Below are positions 1 through 7,892 of a stretch of DNA of 64,000 bases, in pieces (position 1 is the stretch's first letter; the number at the start of each line of letters is the position of its first letter). The notes beneath the pieces are model-generated. The model saw only the letters and a list, made by a program, of their open reading frames with translations. It was not told where the DNA came from and did not search any database. Made by a program: the position numbers and the translations under genes. This DNA is from CBDAMZ01 sp965197375 (GTDB taxonomy: Bacteria; Acidobacteriota; Vicinamibacteria; Vicinamibacterales; UBA8438). The stretch is taken from the NCBI GenBank assembly GCA_965197375.1, contig CBDAMZ010000010.1:496001-560000 (forward strand), in the 5' to 3' direction.

Positions 1-347
1 CCAATCACGGTACGGTGATCTACGCCGACTACCTCGGCATCTTCGGCAACTGCGTGATCATCGACCACGGCATGGGACTGCAGTCGCTCTACGGCCACTT
101 ATCGTCGATCGACGTAACTCCCGGCCAGCGTGTCGTGCTCGACCAACTGCTGGGACTCAGCGGCCAAACCGGGCTCGCCGGCGGCGACCATCTACACTTC
201 ACCATGCTGCTGCAGGGCTACCCTGTCACCCCGGTCGAGTGGTGGGACGCGCACTGGATCGAGGACCGCATTCTTCGAAAATTGGGGGAGGCTGCTGGAC
301 CTGACGCCCACGGACGTCCCTTCACCCCCGCCGACTTGATGACATGA
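1..347 (+). CDS. M23-family metallopeptidase, C-terminal part (cut by left edge)
   Basis: This is the C-terminal end of a LytM/M23 peptidase, a family of zinc endopeptidases that cleave cell-wall cross-bridges or act as murein-hydrolase activators. The frame is open from the first bases, so the gene begins outside the window; an internal GTG at 15 is not its start. Family hallmarks are visible: the strand pattern IIDHGMGLQSLYGHLS, then the conserved G-x-HLHF (GDHLHF), whose His-x-His supplies zinc and catalytic ligands. About 45 residues follow the domain. The LytM domain is complete only from its middle onwards. Localisation (periplasmic) is inferred from the family, because the N-terminus is not visible. 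Confidence 0.85.
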   Translation, partial: NHGTVIYADYLGIFGNCVIIDHGMGLQSLYGHLSSIDVTPGQRVVLDQLLGLSGQTGLAGGDHLHFTMLLQGYPVTPVEWWDAHWIEDRILRKLGEAAGPDAHGRPFTPADLMT

Positions 348-454
348 TCCGGTGCCCACCGCCAGACAGACCGATGTGTCAATTTGCACCTCCTGATTGG
401 CGTGTGATACTGATGAGGGGTTTTGTTCCCATACTTTGCGCTAGGAGAAACTTA

Positions 455-1219
455 ATGCAGCACCGAACCCTGTTGGCGTTTGTTTCATTTTTTGTTCTGG
501 CGATTGCCTCGGCGTGTGGAGGCGGCTCGGAGGCACCGACCGAATCGGCTGCCCCGGCCGCTCCCGTTTTTGATCCGGCCACGGCCGGCAACATGGCCGG
601 CATGATCACGCTCGAGGGCACGCCGCCGCCGCCTGAAAAAATCCGGATGAACGCCGACCCCATCTGCCTAAAGGAGGCCACCGATACCGACACCAACTAC
701 TATGTCGTCGGTGCCGACGGTGGTTTCGGCAACGTCTTCGTGTACGTGAAGGAAGGGCTCGAGGGTCACACGTTCCCGGCTCCCTCTGACAGCGTCACCA
801 TCGATCAAAACGGTTGCCGCTACATCCCTCACGTGTTCGGGATTCGGGTCGACCAAACGCTCGTGATCCTCAACAGCGACCCGCTGCTCCATAATATTCA
901 CGTGAGGCCGATATCCAACACGGAGTTCAACATCGGCATACCGGTTCCAGGCATGAAGTTCGAGCGCACCTTCACGACGCCAGAGGTCATGGTGCCGTTC
1001 AAGTGCGACGTGCACGGCTGGATGAACGCTTACGTCGGCGTGCTCGACCACCCGTATTTCGCGGTGACCGGCGAGAATGGATCGTTCGACATCAACAACC
1101 TACCGCCGGGGGATTACGTCGTCGAAGCGTGGCACGAAATGCTAGGCACGCAGACACAGAACGTTACCGTTGGTGAGAAAGCGACGGTCGAACTGTCGTT
1201 TACGTTCATCGCGAACTGA
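455..1219 (+). CDS. cupredoxin-like lipoprotein with carboxypeptidase-regulatory-like region
   Basis: A 254-residue predicted lipoprotein. The start at 455 is chosen because AGGAG lies 8 nt upstream and the product then opens with a clean signal ending in the lipobox ASAC (Cys around residue 20); a longer frame from 344 would bury this. The middle contains a cupredoxin-like fold with a candidate type-1 copper site, LLHNIH plus KCDVHGWM (Cys-x2-His-x2-Met). The last 50 residues (GSFDINNLPPGDYVVEAWH) match the carboxypeptidase-regulatory-like beta-sandwich. Because heme A/O synthase genes follow directly, a role in copper handling or electron transfer near cytochrome oxidase is plausible, but that is inference from context. 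Confidence 0.75.
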   Translation: MQHRTLLAFVSFFVLAIASACGGGSEAPTESAAPAAPVFDPATAGNMAGMITLEGTPPPPEKIRMNADPICLKEATDTDTNYYVVGADGGFGNVFVYVKEGLEGHTFPAPSDSVTIDQNGCRYIPHVFGIRVDQTLVILNSDPLLHNIHVRPISNTEFNIGIPVPGMKFERTFTTPEVMVPFKCDVHGWMNAYVGVLDHPYFAVTGENGSFDINNLPPGDYVVEAWHEMLGTQTQNVTVGEKATVELSFTFIAN

Positions 1220-1309
1220 GTGTGTTCTGTCGCGGCGGAGAGGGCACACCGTCCCGATGACGACCATCCCCCGCCGTCCCACCCGTTCTGTTTTCTCGCC
1301 CGCCGCACC

Positions 1310-2281
1310 ATGCGCTGGCTACACTTTTACACGAAGCTCCTCGCGGCATCATCGCTCCTTCTCATCACGGCCGGGGGTCTCGTCACCAGCACAGGCTCCG
1401 GACTCGCGGTCCCCGACTGGCCTAACACCTACGGCTATTTCATGTTTGCGTTCCCGCTCTCGAAGATGATGGGGGGGATCTTCTACGAACACGGCCATCG
1501 GCTGATTGCAAGCGTCGTTGGCGTGCTGACGATCGGTCTCGCCATTTGGTTGTCGTGGTGTGAGCCGAGGCGATGGGTGCGGCGGTTGGGTTGGCTTGCT
1601 CTGGCGACCATCATCGTACAGGGTGTCTTGGGCGGAATCACCGTGCGGTATTTCTTGCCAGCTCCGATCTCCATCAGCCACGCCGGTCTGGCACAGATCT
1701 TCTTCACCCTGATAGTGAGTTTGTCAGTTTTCACGTCGCCCGCGTGGTTGAAACGGCACGGACAGGTCGACCGCGTGGACGATTACCTCCTCAAGCGGCT
1801 CGCGCTCGTCACGCCGGCCCTCATCTACATCCAGATCCTCATCGGCGCCACCATGCGCCATACGGGTGCGGGACTGGCGATTCCAGACTTCCCGCTGGCC
1901 TTCTGGTCCCTCATCCCGCCGGTGTGGAGCCCGGCGATCGCTATCCACTTCGCACATCGAGTCGGCGCCTTCGTGGTAACGGCTGTCGTCGTGGCCGCCA
2001 CTGGCCACGTCCTAGCGCACCATGGGGGACGCGCGGAGCTGACACGGCCCGCCATCCTGCTCGCGGGGCTCGTCGCGACACAGCTCGCCCTCGGCGCGTG
2101 GACCGTGCTGAGTGCAAAGCAGGTGGCTGTTAACACGGCGCATGTGGCCACCGGCGGGCTCTTACTCGTGACCGCGGTGGTGCTGGCCCTCCGGGTGCAC
2201 CGCGAGCGTTTCCCGGCCGCCGTCGGTGTACACGCTCCGATGGCGAGCGTCACGAGCGTGAAGTCAGGAGCCGGCGTATGA
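1310..2281 (+). CDS. ctaA: heme A synthase, COX15/CtaA family
   Basis: An integral membrane enzyme that oxidises the C8 methyl of heme O to make heme A for aa3-type oxidases. The 323-residue product shows the family's internal duplication: GSGLAVPDWP near residue 29 and GAGLAIPDFP near 186 open equivalent halves. The four expected heme-binding histidines are present in EHGHR (60-64), SHAGLAQ (124), FAHR (216) and NTAHVATGG (278). ATG 1310 is preferred over GTG 1220 because the upstream 30 residues are polar and unlike the family, while residue 1 onward gives the first membrane helix. Its stop overlaps the ctaB start by 4 nt (ATGA), indicating translational coupling. Confidence 0.93.
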   Translation: MRWLHFYTKLLAASSLLLITAGGLVTSTGSGLAVPDWPNTYGYFMFAFPLSKMMGGIFYEHGHRLIASVVGVLTIGLAIWLSWCEPRRWVRRLGWLALATIIVQGVLGGITVRYFLPAPISISHAGLAQIFFTLIVSLSVFTSPAWLKRHGQVDRVDDYLLKRLALVTPALIYIQILIGATMRHTGAGLAIPDFPLAFWSLIPPVWSPAIAIHFAHRVGAFVVTAVVVAATGHVLAHHGGRAELTRPAILLAGLVATQLALGAWTVLSAKQVAVNTAHVATGGLLLVTAVVLALRVHRERFPAAVGVHAPMASVTSVKSGAGV

Positions 2282-3168
2282 AGATCGAGGCGATGGCCCT
2301 TCCGGAAACGCGGTCTCGGTTTAGTGACTTCCTGGCGCTCACCAAGCCCAGACTCAACTCCCTAGTTGTCGTCACCGTCGGGGTCGGCTACTACCTGGGA
2401 GCCGCCGATCCCCTGGACCTGATGACGGGTCTCCATGTCGTCGTTGGCTCGGGGCTGGTCGCCGCGGGAGCAGCGGCCCTTAATCAGGTCGCCGAGCGTG
2501 ATCTCGACGAGGTAATGCAGCGCACGCGCCAGCGCCCAGTACCGAGTGGTCACATCGAGCCGAAGGAAGGGTGGGTGTTCGCCATCGCCCTCGCGGGGCT
2601 GGGACTCGTCGAGCTGACGTTCGGCACGAACCTCCCCGCAGCAAGTGTCGCGCTCGTCACGTTGGTGAGCTACGTCGCCATCTACACCCCACTCAAGCGA
2701 CGCACCCCATGGGCGACCCTCGCCGGCGCGGTTCCCGGTGCGTTGCCCGCGGTTATCGGCTGGACCGCCGCACGCGGTAGACTGACGGTAGAAGCATGGG
2801 TGCTGTTCGGGATCGTCTTCCTCTGGCAAATTCCGCACGTTCACGCGCTGGCCTGGCTTTATCGCGATGACTTTCGACGCGCCCGGGTCCCGCTGTTGGC
2901 CGTACTCGACACCGACGGCCGACGCACCGCGGCCCACGCCCTAGTCTTCACGATGGTGCTCCTGCCGATGAGCGTAGCACCCTTCTTGGTCGGATTGGCC
3001 GGATCAGCCTACGTGGTCTTTGCCTCCGTACTGGGGGCGGCGTACCTCATACTGGCGGTCCGTTTCGCGTTCGACCGCTCGGCACGTCGGGCCCGCGGGC
3101 TCTTTCTCGGCTCGCTCGCCTACCTGCCGCTCCTGTGGATCCTGCTGGTTGCCGAACGTGCCTTCTAA
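2278..3168 (+). CDS. ctaB: protoheme IX farnesyltransferase (heme O synthase)
   Basis: A UbiA-superfamily prenyltransferase that adds a farnesyl group to heme b, forming heme O, the substrate of the CtaA encoded just upstream. The 296-residue protein has the two aspartate-rich signatures: NQVAERDLDEVMQRTRQRP (about 69-87) and WQIPHVHALAWLYRDDFRRA (about 183-202), separated by several hydrophobic helices as expected for an inner-membrane protein of this family. It overlaps ctaA by 4 nt and its 3' end overlaps the likely start of the next ABC gene, so ctaA-ctaB-ABC appear to be one transcription unit for terminal-oxidase maturation. Confidence 0.95.
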   Translation: MKIEAMALPETRSRFSDFLALTKPRLNSLVVVTVGVGYYLGAADPLDLMTGLHVVVGSGLVAAGAAALNQVAERDLDEVMQRTRQRPVPSGHIEPKEGWVFAIALAGLGLVELTFGTNLPAASVALVTLVSYVAIYTPLKRRTPWATLAGAVPGALPAVIGWTAARGRLTVEAWVLFGIVFLWQIPHVHALAWLYRDDFRRARVPLLAVLDTDGRRTAAHALVFTMVLLPMSVAPFLVGLAGSAYVVFASVLGAAYLILAVRFAFDRSARRARGLFLGSLAYLPLLWILLVAERAF

Positions 3169-4090
3169 CCCAAACGCCGTCGACATCACGGAGCTCACTC
3201 ACCGATATGATGACCGCGAGGCGCTCCGTCGTGTCAGCTTCGCAGTGCCGATCCGGACGATCTTCGCATTGTTGGGCCCCAATGGCGGAGGGAAGACCAC
3301 CCTGTTCCGCATCATCTCGACCCTGTTACCCGCCCACCCCGATCATGTACACCTTTTCGGACACGACGTCGCCACCGAGGCGGCGGCCGTGCGCCGGCTG
3401 ATCGGAGTGGTCTTTCAGTCACCGGCACTCGACGACCGGCTGACCGTCCGCGAGAACCTACGGTGCCACGGCCATCTGTACGGCCTGCGCGGCGCTCGGC
3501 TCGAGAACCAGATCGAGGACGCCCTGTCGCTCGTCGAGCTCAATCTTCGCGCAGCGGATCTTATCCACACGCTTTCAGGTGGTCAGCGGCGTCGTGTCGA
3601 GATCAGCAAGGCTTTGCTGCCCGATCCACGTCTGCTAATCCTCGACGAGCCAAGCACTGGCCTGGATCCGGGGGCACGCCTGGAGATCTGGGGGCACCTC
3701 GCTCGGCTGCGCCGCGAGCGTGGAACAACGGTCGTGCTCACGACACACCTTATGAACGAGGCCGCGCGGTGTGACTGCGTGGGGGTATTGCACGAGGGCC
3801 GTTTGGTGGCCCGCGGCCGGCCACAGGATCTTGTCGCCGCAATCGGAGGCGACGTCATTCTGATTACAGCCGAGGAGGAGATCCTCGATCGGCTGGCGGC
3901 AGCGATCCGCGAGCGCTTTCGGGAACGCGTTGATATCCTTGACGGCCGGTTGCGGATCGAGCGCCCACGCGGTCACGCGTTCGTTCCTGAGCTGGTCGAA
4001 GCGTTCCCCGGGCAGATCAAATCGGTGACCGTCGGCAAGCCAACGTTAGAGGATGTTTTTCTTCACCACACGGGGCAACGGTGGGACTAG
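3158..4090 (+). CDS. ABC transporter ATP-binding protein (ABC-2 export type)
   Basis: The nucleotide-binding subunit of an ABC exporter. Motifs are complete: Walker A GPNGGGKT (40-47), signature LSGGQRRR (139-146), Walker B LLILDEP (159-165) and the switch histidine in LTTHLMNEA (197). The C-terminal 90 residues resemble the extension of DrrA/CcmA-like ATPases. GTG 3158 is chosen because it precedes the first conserved strand (VDITELTHRY) by 7 residues; it overlaps ctaB by 11 nt. The partner permease follows at 4273 but is separated by a 182-bp gap that holds a palindromic element. Neighbours suggest a link to oxidase or heme biogenesis; the substrate is unknown. Confidence 0.9.
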   Translation: MPSNPNAVDITELTHRYDDREALRRVSFAVPIRTIFALLGPNGGGKTTLFRIISTLLPAHPDHVHLFGHDVATEAAAVRRLIGVVFQSPALDDRLTVRENLRCHGHLYGLRGARLENQIEDALSLVELNLRAADLIHTLSGGQRRRVEISKALLPDPRLLILDEPSTGLDPGARLEIWGHLARLRRERGTTVVLTTHLMNEAARCDCVGVLHEGRLVARGRPQDLVAAIGGDVILITAEEEILDRLAAAIRERFRERVDILDGRLRIERPRGHAFVPELVEAFPGQIKSVTVGKPTLEDVFLHHTGQRWD

Positions 4091-4159
4091 GTAACCGCTC
4101 CGCAGAAACGCAGGCGGCTCAATCGCTCACCGGTGGCAGCAACCGATCGCAGATGTGTG

Positions 4160-4265
4160 TATCTCGGTCCTCACTAAAATCGGCGACCGCCCCGGCAATG
4201 CAGTTCCGGTTCTTGCGGCCGGTGGATCCGTCCATGTGTGTCAACTTAAGTGAGGACCGGGACTA
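4160..4265. repeat. MITE-like palindromic element with 20-bp imperfect terminal inverted repeats
   Basis: The left arm TATCTCGGTCCTCACTAAAA (4160-4179) and the reverse complement of the right arm, TAGTCCCGGTCCTCACTTAA (4246-4265), agree at about 17 of 20 positions; the central 11 bp CGGTCCTCACT is perfect. The 106-bp element begins and ends with TA, as expected if TA was the target duplicated on insertion (Tc1/mariner/IS630-type MITEs). It contains no transposase. It sits between the ABC ATPase and permease genes, widening an otherwise tight operon. The arm sequence differs from the larger repeat family described at 12.0 and 35.6 kb. Confidence 0.6.
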
Positions 4266-4272
4266 AAACCAC

Positions 4273-5040
4273 ATGCTCTTGGCAACCTACACGCTCTGGC
4301 GGCGCGATATAGTCCGCTTCTACAGGCAGCGCTCCCGCATCGTGGGTGCTCTGGGGACGCCGGTCGTTTTTTGGCTGCTGCTCGGATCCGGTCTCGGCAC
4401 ATCGTTCCGCTCGGCTGCGCCGGATGCTCCGACCGGTAGTTACCTCGAGTATTTCTACCCGGGCACGCTAGCGTTGATCCTGCTCTTTACCGCGATTTTC
4501 TCGACCATCTCGGTGATTGAGGATCGGCGGGAGGGCTTCCTCCAAGGCGTACTGGTGGCGCCAGTGCCGCGGGCGTCGATCGCGCTCGGCAAGATTCTTG
4601 GTGGTTCGACGCTGGCACTGATACAAGCGGCGATCTTCCTGCTCCTCGCGCCGGTTGCCGGCGTGCACGTCAGCTGGATGACGCTTCCGCTACTGGCCGT
4701 CGTGCTCGGAACGCTCGCGTTCGCGCTCACCGGGCTCGGCTTCATTTTGGCGTGGGTGCTCAATTCCACACAAGGCTTTCACGCCATTATGAACTTGTTT
4801 CTGATCCCGATGTGGCTGCTCTCAGGAGCGGTATTCCCGGCAACCGGAGCGGCGGAGTGGATCCGGGGCGCGATGCTCATCAACCCGATGACCTACGGTG
4901 TGATCGCCATCCGCGGCGTCCTCATCCCTGGAGAGATGACAACCGCTGCCTCAATTGGACAGCCCCTCGTTTTGATCGCCGCTTTCGGTTTGATTATGCT
5001 CGTCGCGAGCACGTGGATTGTCGAGCACCGACAGGCCTGA
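4273..5040 (+). CDS. ABC-2 type transporter permease
   Basis: The membrane subunit (255 residues, about six hydrophobic segments) of an ABC-2 exporter and the natural partner of the ATPase at 3158-4090. It begins with a short cytoplasmic amphipathic stretch (LWRRDIVRFYRQRSRI) typical of DrrB-like permeases, and the conserved sequence around EDRREGFLQGVLVAPVPR lies in the loop after the second helix. The gene pair lies between heme O synthase and a DUF420 protein, an arrangement that suggests a role in respiratory-complex assembly; the exported substrate cannot be told from sequence. Confidence 0.88.
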   Translation: MLLATYTLWRRDIVRFYRQRSRIVGALGTPVVFWLLLGSGLGTSFRSAAPDAPTGSYLEYFYPGTLALILLFTAIFSTISVIEDRREGFLQGVLVAPVPRASIALGKILGGSTLALIQAAIFLLLAPVAGVHVSWMTLPLLAVVLGTLAFALTGLGFILAWVLNSTQGFHAIMNLFLIPMWLLSGAVFPATGAAEWIRGAMLINPMTYGVIAIRGVLIPGEMTTAASIGQPLVLIAAFGLIMLVASTWIVEHRQA

Positions 5041-5185
5041 CGGCCATGGATGGCGGGCCGAATCGAAAGCGGTTTAATCGTGCGCCGGTAGTGTCGACAC
5101 CTTCTCCGCAAGACCAGGCGTTTGCCAGCCGAGCACGCTCACTGAGGCTTTGTCACATCGCGCGCGTTGAGACACTGCACGAGTT

Positions 5186-5599
5186 GTGGAACTGACCGAC
5201 CTACCCAGCCTGAACGCTGCACTCAACAGCATCTCGGCCGTGTTCCTTGCCAGCGGTTATGTGCTAATTCGCCAACGCAGAGTGAATCTGCACCGGGCAT
5301 GTATGCTGGCGGCCTTTGGCTCCTCGACGCTGTTTCTCATCTCCTATCTCATCTACCACGCCAACGTCGGCTCGGTCGCCTTCACCGGCCAGGGTCTCAT
5401 CCGGACCGTCTACCTGACCATCCTCGTCAGCCACGTCGTGCTGGCAGCGTCCCTCCTGCCACTCGCCATCACGACCCTCGCCCAAGCGTTACGGGGGCGC
5501 TTCGACCGCCACGTCGCGATTGCGCGGTGGACGTTACCCCTATGGCTCTACGTGTCAGTGACAGGTGTAGTGGTATATGTGATGCTGTATGGGTTGTAG
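5186..5599 (+). CDS. DUF420 membrane protein (CtaM-like)
   Basis: A 137-residue protein with four predicted membrane helices, matching the DUF420 family. Conserved features include the RVNLHRACMLAAFGSS stretch, the paired histidines in LIYH and SHVV, and the C-terminal PLWLYVSVTGVVVYVMLY. A Gram-positive member, CtaM, is needed for aa3/caa3 oxidase function; together with the upstream ctaA/ctaB this supports an oxidase-assembly role here, by analogy only. The GTG at 5186 is the only start giving the full first helix. Its stop TAG forms the first bases of a TAG...CTA segment ending in a repeat-like terminus at 5623. Confidence 0.83.
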   Translation: MELTDLPSLNAALNSISAVFLASGYVLIRQRRVNLHRACMLAAFGSSTLFLISYLIYHANVGSVAFTGQGLIRTVYLTILVSHVVLAASLLPLAITTLAQALRGRFDRHVAIARWTLPLWLYVSVTGVVVYVMLYGL

Positions 5600-5623
5600 G
5601 CGCCATTTTGTGACGGGACACTA
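5597..5623. repeat. solo end of dispersed palindromic repeat (GACGGGACACTA)
   Basis: The sequence TGACGGGACACTA (5611-5623) matches the terminus of the dispersed repeat family seen at 12.0 kb. The 27-bp segment from the DUF420 stop codon TAG to the final CTA looks like an element reduced to one end. The stop codon of the upstream gene is part of it. A chance match cannot be excluded for so short a segment. Confidence 0.35.
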
Positions 5624-5728
5624 GGACAGAACGCTACTCCGGATGCAACAGCCACAGCTCCCTGGGCTTCCGCCGGTATCCTCCCCCATTCGCTGGTCAC
5701 TAGCCACCGCCGCCAACGGCACCCACAT

Positions 5729-5740
5729 GCAGTATACTGC
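5729..5740 (+). promoter_or_regulatory. 12-bp perfect palindrome containing a -10-like TATACT
   Basis: GCAGTATACTGC is a perfect palindrome 37 nt upstream of the ATG at 5777. Its centre, TATACT (5733-5738), fits a -10 element, which would give a leader of about 30 nt carrying a GGAGG-like ribosome site. A palindrome over a -10 is also a typical operator geometry. No clear -35 was found. Confidence 0.4.
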
Positions 5741-5776
5741 CCCCTCGGAGCCAGCCTGGAGGCGGGTGCGGGAACC

Positions 5777-6463
5777 ATGATGCTGCAGCGTGCGCTTATT
5801 CGGCTGCTCGCGACACCGATACTACTAACTTCCGTATTCGCTGGGCACGCCAGCGCGCAAGCTGGCTTCATCTCCGGCATTGCTCACGACATCGATGGGC
5901 GGCCCATCTCGAACGCGATGATTACGGCCGAAAACGCTCTGATCCGGCGAACCGTTGAAACCACGACCAACGCAGCCGGCCGGTTCTCGTTCGTTGGGCT
6001 CCAGCGAGGGCGATGGCTGTTCACTATCCAAGCACTAGGGTTTCGGCCGGTTGGGGGCTTCGCCTTCTCGCCGCTCCGCGCAGGCTTGTACAGATTCGTC
6101 CGAGCGGGCGCGAACGCCAGACAACTAGAGTTCACGATGGAGACCGACCCCCTGCACCCTCCGCCGCCGCCCTGGGGACTACTCGCCGGAATCCGGGCGG
6201 ACGAACTCGAAGTCGCCATAGATGCTGCTGACCAGCTGTTAGTTCGCGGCGATTTCGATGATGCTATCGCAGCGTATGAAGCCATACTCGAGCGCGTGCC
6301 ACCCCTGACTAGCCTCCACCTTCAGATTGGCCACGCCCATCGCGAAAAACAGGACTTCGCGAGGGCGTTAACGGCTTATCGCGCGGTCCCTGAGGACGAC
6401 CCGGCGGGCGCGGAAGCCCGTGAGGCGATCTCGGCACTCGAGGCCGGGCTGCGTGATCGCTAA
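5777..6463 (+). CDS. secreted protein with carboxypeptidase-regulatory-like domain and TPR
   Basis: A 228-residue exported protein. Residues 1-28 form a signal peptide ending ASA-QA. Residues about 30-125 are a carboxypeptidase-regulatory-like beta-sandwich (GIAHDIDGRPISNAMITAE, then NAAGRFSFVGLQRGRWLFTI). A proline-rich linker (HPPPPPW) leads to two TPR-like helical hairpins at about 145-228 (ADQLLVRGDFDDAIAAYEAIL). It is a shorter paralogue of the gene at 6604, with the same domain order. Such proteins are common in Acidobacteriota; function is unknown, probably protein-protein interaction outside the cytoplasm. Confidence 0.78.
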   Translation: MMLQRALIRLLATPILLTSVFAGHASAQAGFISGIAHDIDGRPISNAMITAENALIRRTVETTTNAAGRFSFVGLQRGRWLFTIQALGFRPVGGFAFSPLRAGLYRFVRAGANARQLEFTMETDPLHPPPPPWGLLAGIRADELEVAIDAADQLLVRGDFDDAIAAYEAILERVPPLTSLHLQIGHAHREKQDFARALTAYRAVPEDDPAGAEAREAISALEAGLRDR

Positions 6464-6603
6464 TGGGACCTGCCAAAATCCAAAGAGCGACGGCAAGCGC
6501 AACCAGGCGCGATATATTGGCACTACGCACGGCAGGATAGCCGTGACGTAGGCTATAGCGTGAGGAGTGGTTTTATCTGTTATTTGAGAGCTAGGAGTGC
6601 CCC

Positions 6604-7605
6604 ATGAGCTTACGCACGCGCGACCTCGCCAGCAACGTTCTGTTCGCCGCCGTTATTGTCGGAGTTGCTCTGTTCGCCGCCGTTATTGTCGGAGTTGCTG
6701 TACCGTCGGTGCTGGCCCAGGGTAGCGGCCAGATAGTCGGTAGCGTCGTCGACGAAGATGGCAACGGGGTCGGGGGAGCGATCGTGAGGGCCGAGAATCC
6801 CGACCTCACCCCGCCGATGTTCGAAACCACGGCCGACGAAGACGGCAACTTCGCGATCATCGGGTTCCGGAGCGGTGCGTGGGCCTTCATGGCCCAGCAG
6901 GAAGGCTACCATCCGGACACGGTGCTCGGGGTTCGGGTTCGTCAGGCCCAGAACCAACCGGTTCACTTCACGCTCAAACGCGTCCGGCATCGGCTTGAGA
7001 TTGCCCTCGGTGAAGAAGCGTTCAAGGAAGGAGTCGATCCGGCCGCCATCGAGCAAGAGCTCGAAGCCGCTGACGACGCCTTCAAGTCGGAGCAGTGGGA
7101 TGAGGCAATCGCCCGCTACAATGCAATTCTCGAACAACTGCCAAACTTCTCCGACCTGCACATGCAAGTCGGCAACGCCCATTGGCAGAGAACGGAGTAC
7201 CCGCTAGCCATTGAAGCCTTCGAGCGAGCGCTCGAAGGTAACCCCGACAACGAGGAAGCCAAAATTGGGATCGCTCGCACCAGGATGGCAATGGGAGACT
7301 TCGAGGCAGCATCCGCGGAGCTGGCTGCCACGGCGGAGTCCGGCGACAACGCCTCGCGGGAAGACCTGTTTAACCTAGGCGAGCTGGAGTTTGCCAAAGG
7401 TGCGATCGATGAGGCCGCCAGGTGGTACGAGAGGGCCAGCGTAGCTGATCCTAAGTGGGGCAAGCCGCTCTTCAAGCTTGCCCTCGTGGCACTGAACAAA
7501 GGCGACATGGAGACGGCCAAGGAGTACTTTCGGCAGGTCGTCGATGTCGCCTCTGATTCCGAAGAGGGGGCCCAGGCCGCGGCCACGCTTGCCGCCCTTC
7601 CGTAG
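6604..7605 (+). CDS. secreted carboxypeptidase-regulatory/TPR protein, larger paralogue
   Basis: A 333-residue exported protein with the same architecture as its upstream neighbour: signal peptide (1-38), a carboxypeptidase-regulatory-like domain (about 40-125, SVVDEDGNGVGGAIVRAE and DEDGNFAIIGFRSGAW), and at least four TPR units (about 150-330, e.g. EQWDEAIARYNAILEQLP). The start is supported by GCTAGGAG 9 nt upstream. The signal peptide is unusual: a perfect 30-bp tandem duplication repeats the residues LFAAVIVGVA, doubling the hydrophobic core. The domain order fits a scaffold-type periplasmic protein; no catalytic motif is seen. Confidence 0.82.
   Translation: MSLRTRDLASNVLFAAVIVGVALFAAVIVGVAVPSVLAQGSGQIVGSVVDEDGNGVGGAIVRAENPDLTPPMFETTADEDGNFAIIGFRSGAWAFMAQQEGYHPDTVLGVRVRQAQNQPVHFTLKRVRHRLEIALGEEAFKEGVDPAAIEQELEAADDAFKSEQWDEAIARYNAILEQLPNFSDLHMQVGNAHWQRTEYPLAIEAFERALEGNPDNEEAKIGIARTRMAMGDFEAASAELAATAESGDNASREDLFNLGELEFAKGAIDEAARWYERASVADPKWGKPLFKLALVALNKGDMETAKEYFRQVVDVASDSEEGAQAAATLAALP
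6640..6699 (+). repeat. perfect 30-bp tandem duplication inside a signal-peptide region
   Basis: Two identical 30-bp copies (6640-6669 and 6670-6699) each encode LFAAVIVGVA. Because 30 is a multiple of three, the frame is kept and the hydrophobic core of the signal sequence is lengthened by ten residues. Perfect identity suggests a recent slippage duplication or an assembly artefact. Confidence 0.9.
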
Positions 7606-7892
7606 CTCGACCCAGAGAACTACCTCCCCATCTCGCCTCACGCTGGCCCACCGGGAAGCCGGGTTGCTTCGTGCCAACGTCGACCAAACGTTGGCTGCCG
7701 AGGCAACCTTGCGGCGCCCTCGACAGAATGGCGGCACGCTGGATCCTAAGCACCCGCCGCCGTGCGCTAGTGAACAACGCCGACGCGGTTGTGGATCTCT
7801 TTGTGAATGGCATGAGGGTGTGAGAACGTCAAAGCTTCAACAGATTCAAGATGTATGGCTCCCAAGAAGGGCCGGAACCTAACGAATCAAGT

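Noticed and set aside
4081..4266. 61-codon open frame between the ABC ATPase and permease genes
   Set aside because: It spans the palindromic element and has no homologous pattern. Treated as chance coding within the repeat.
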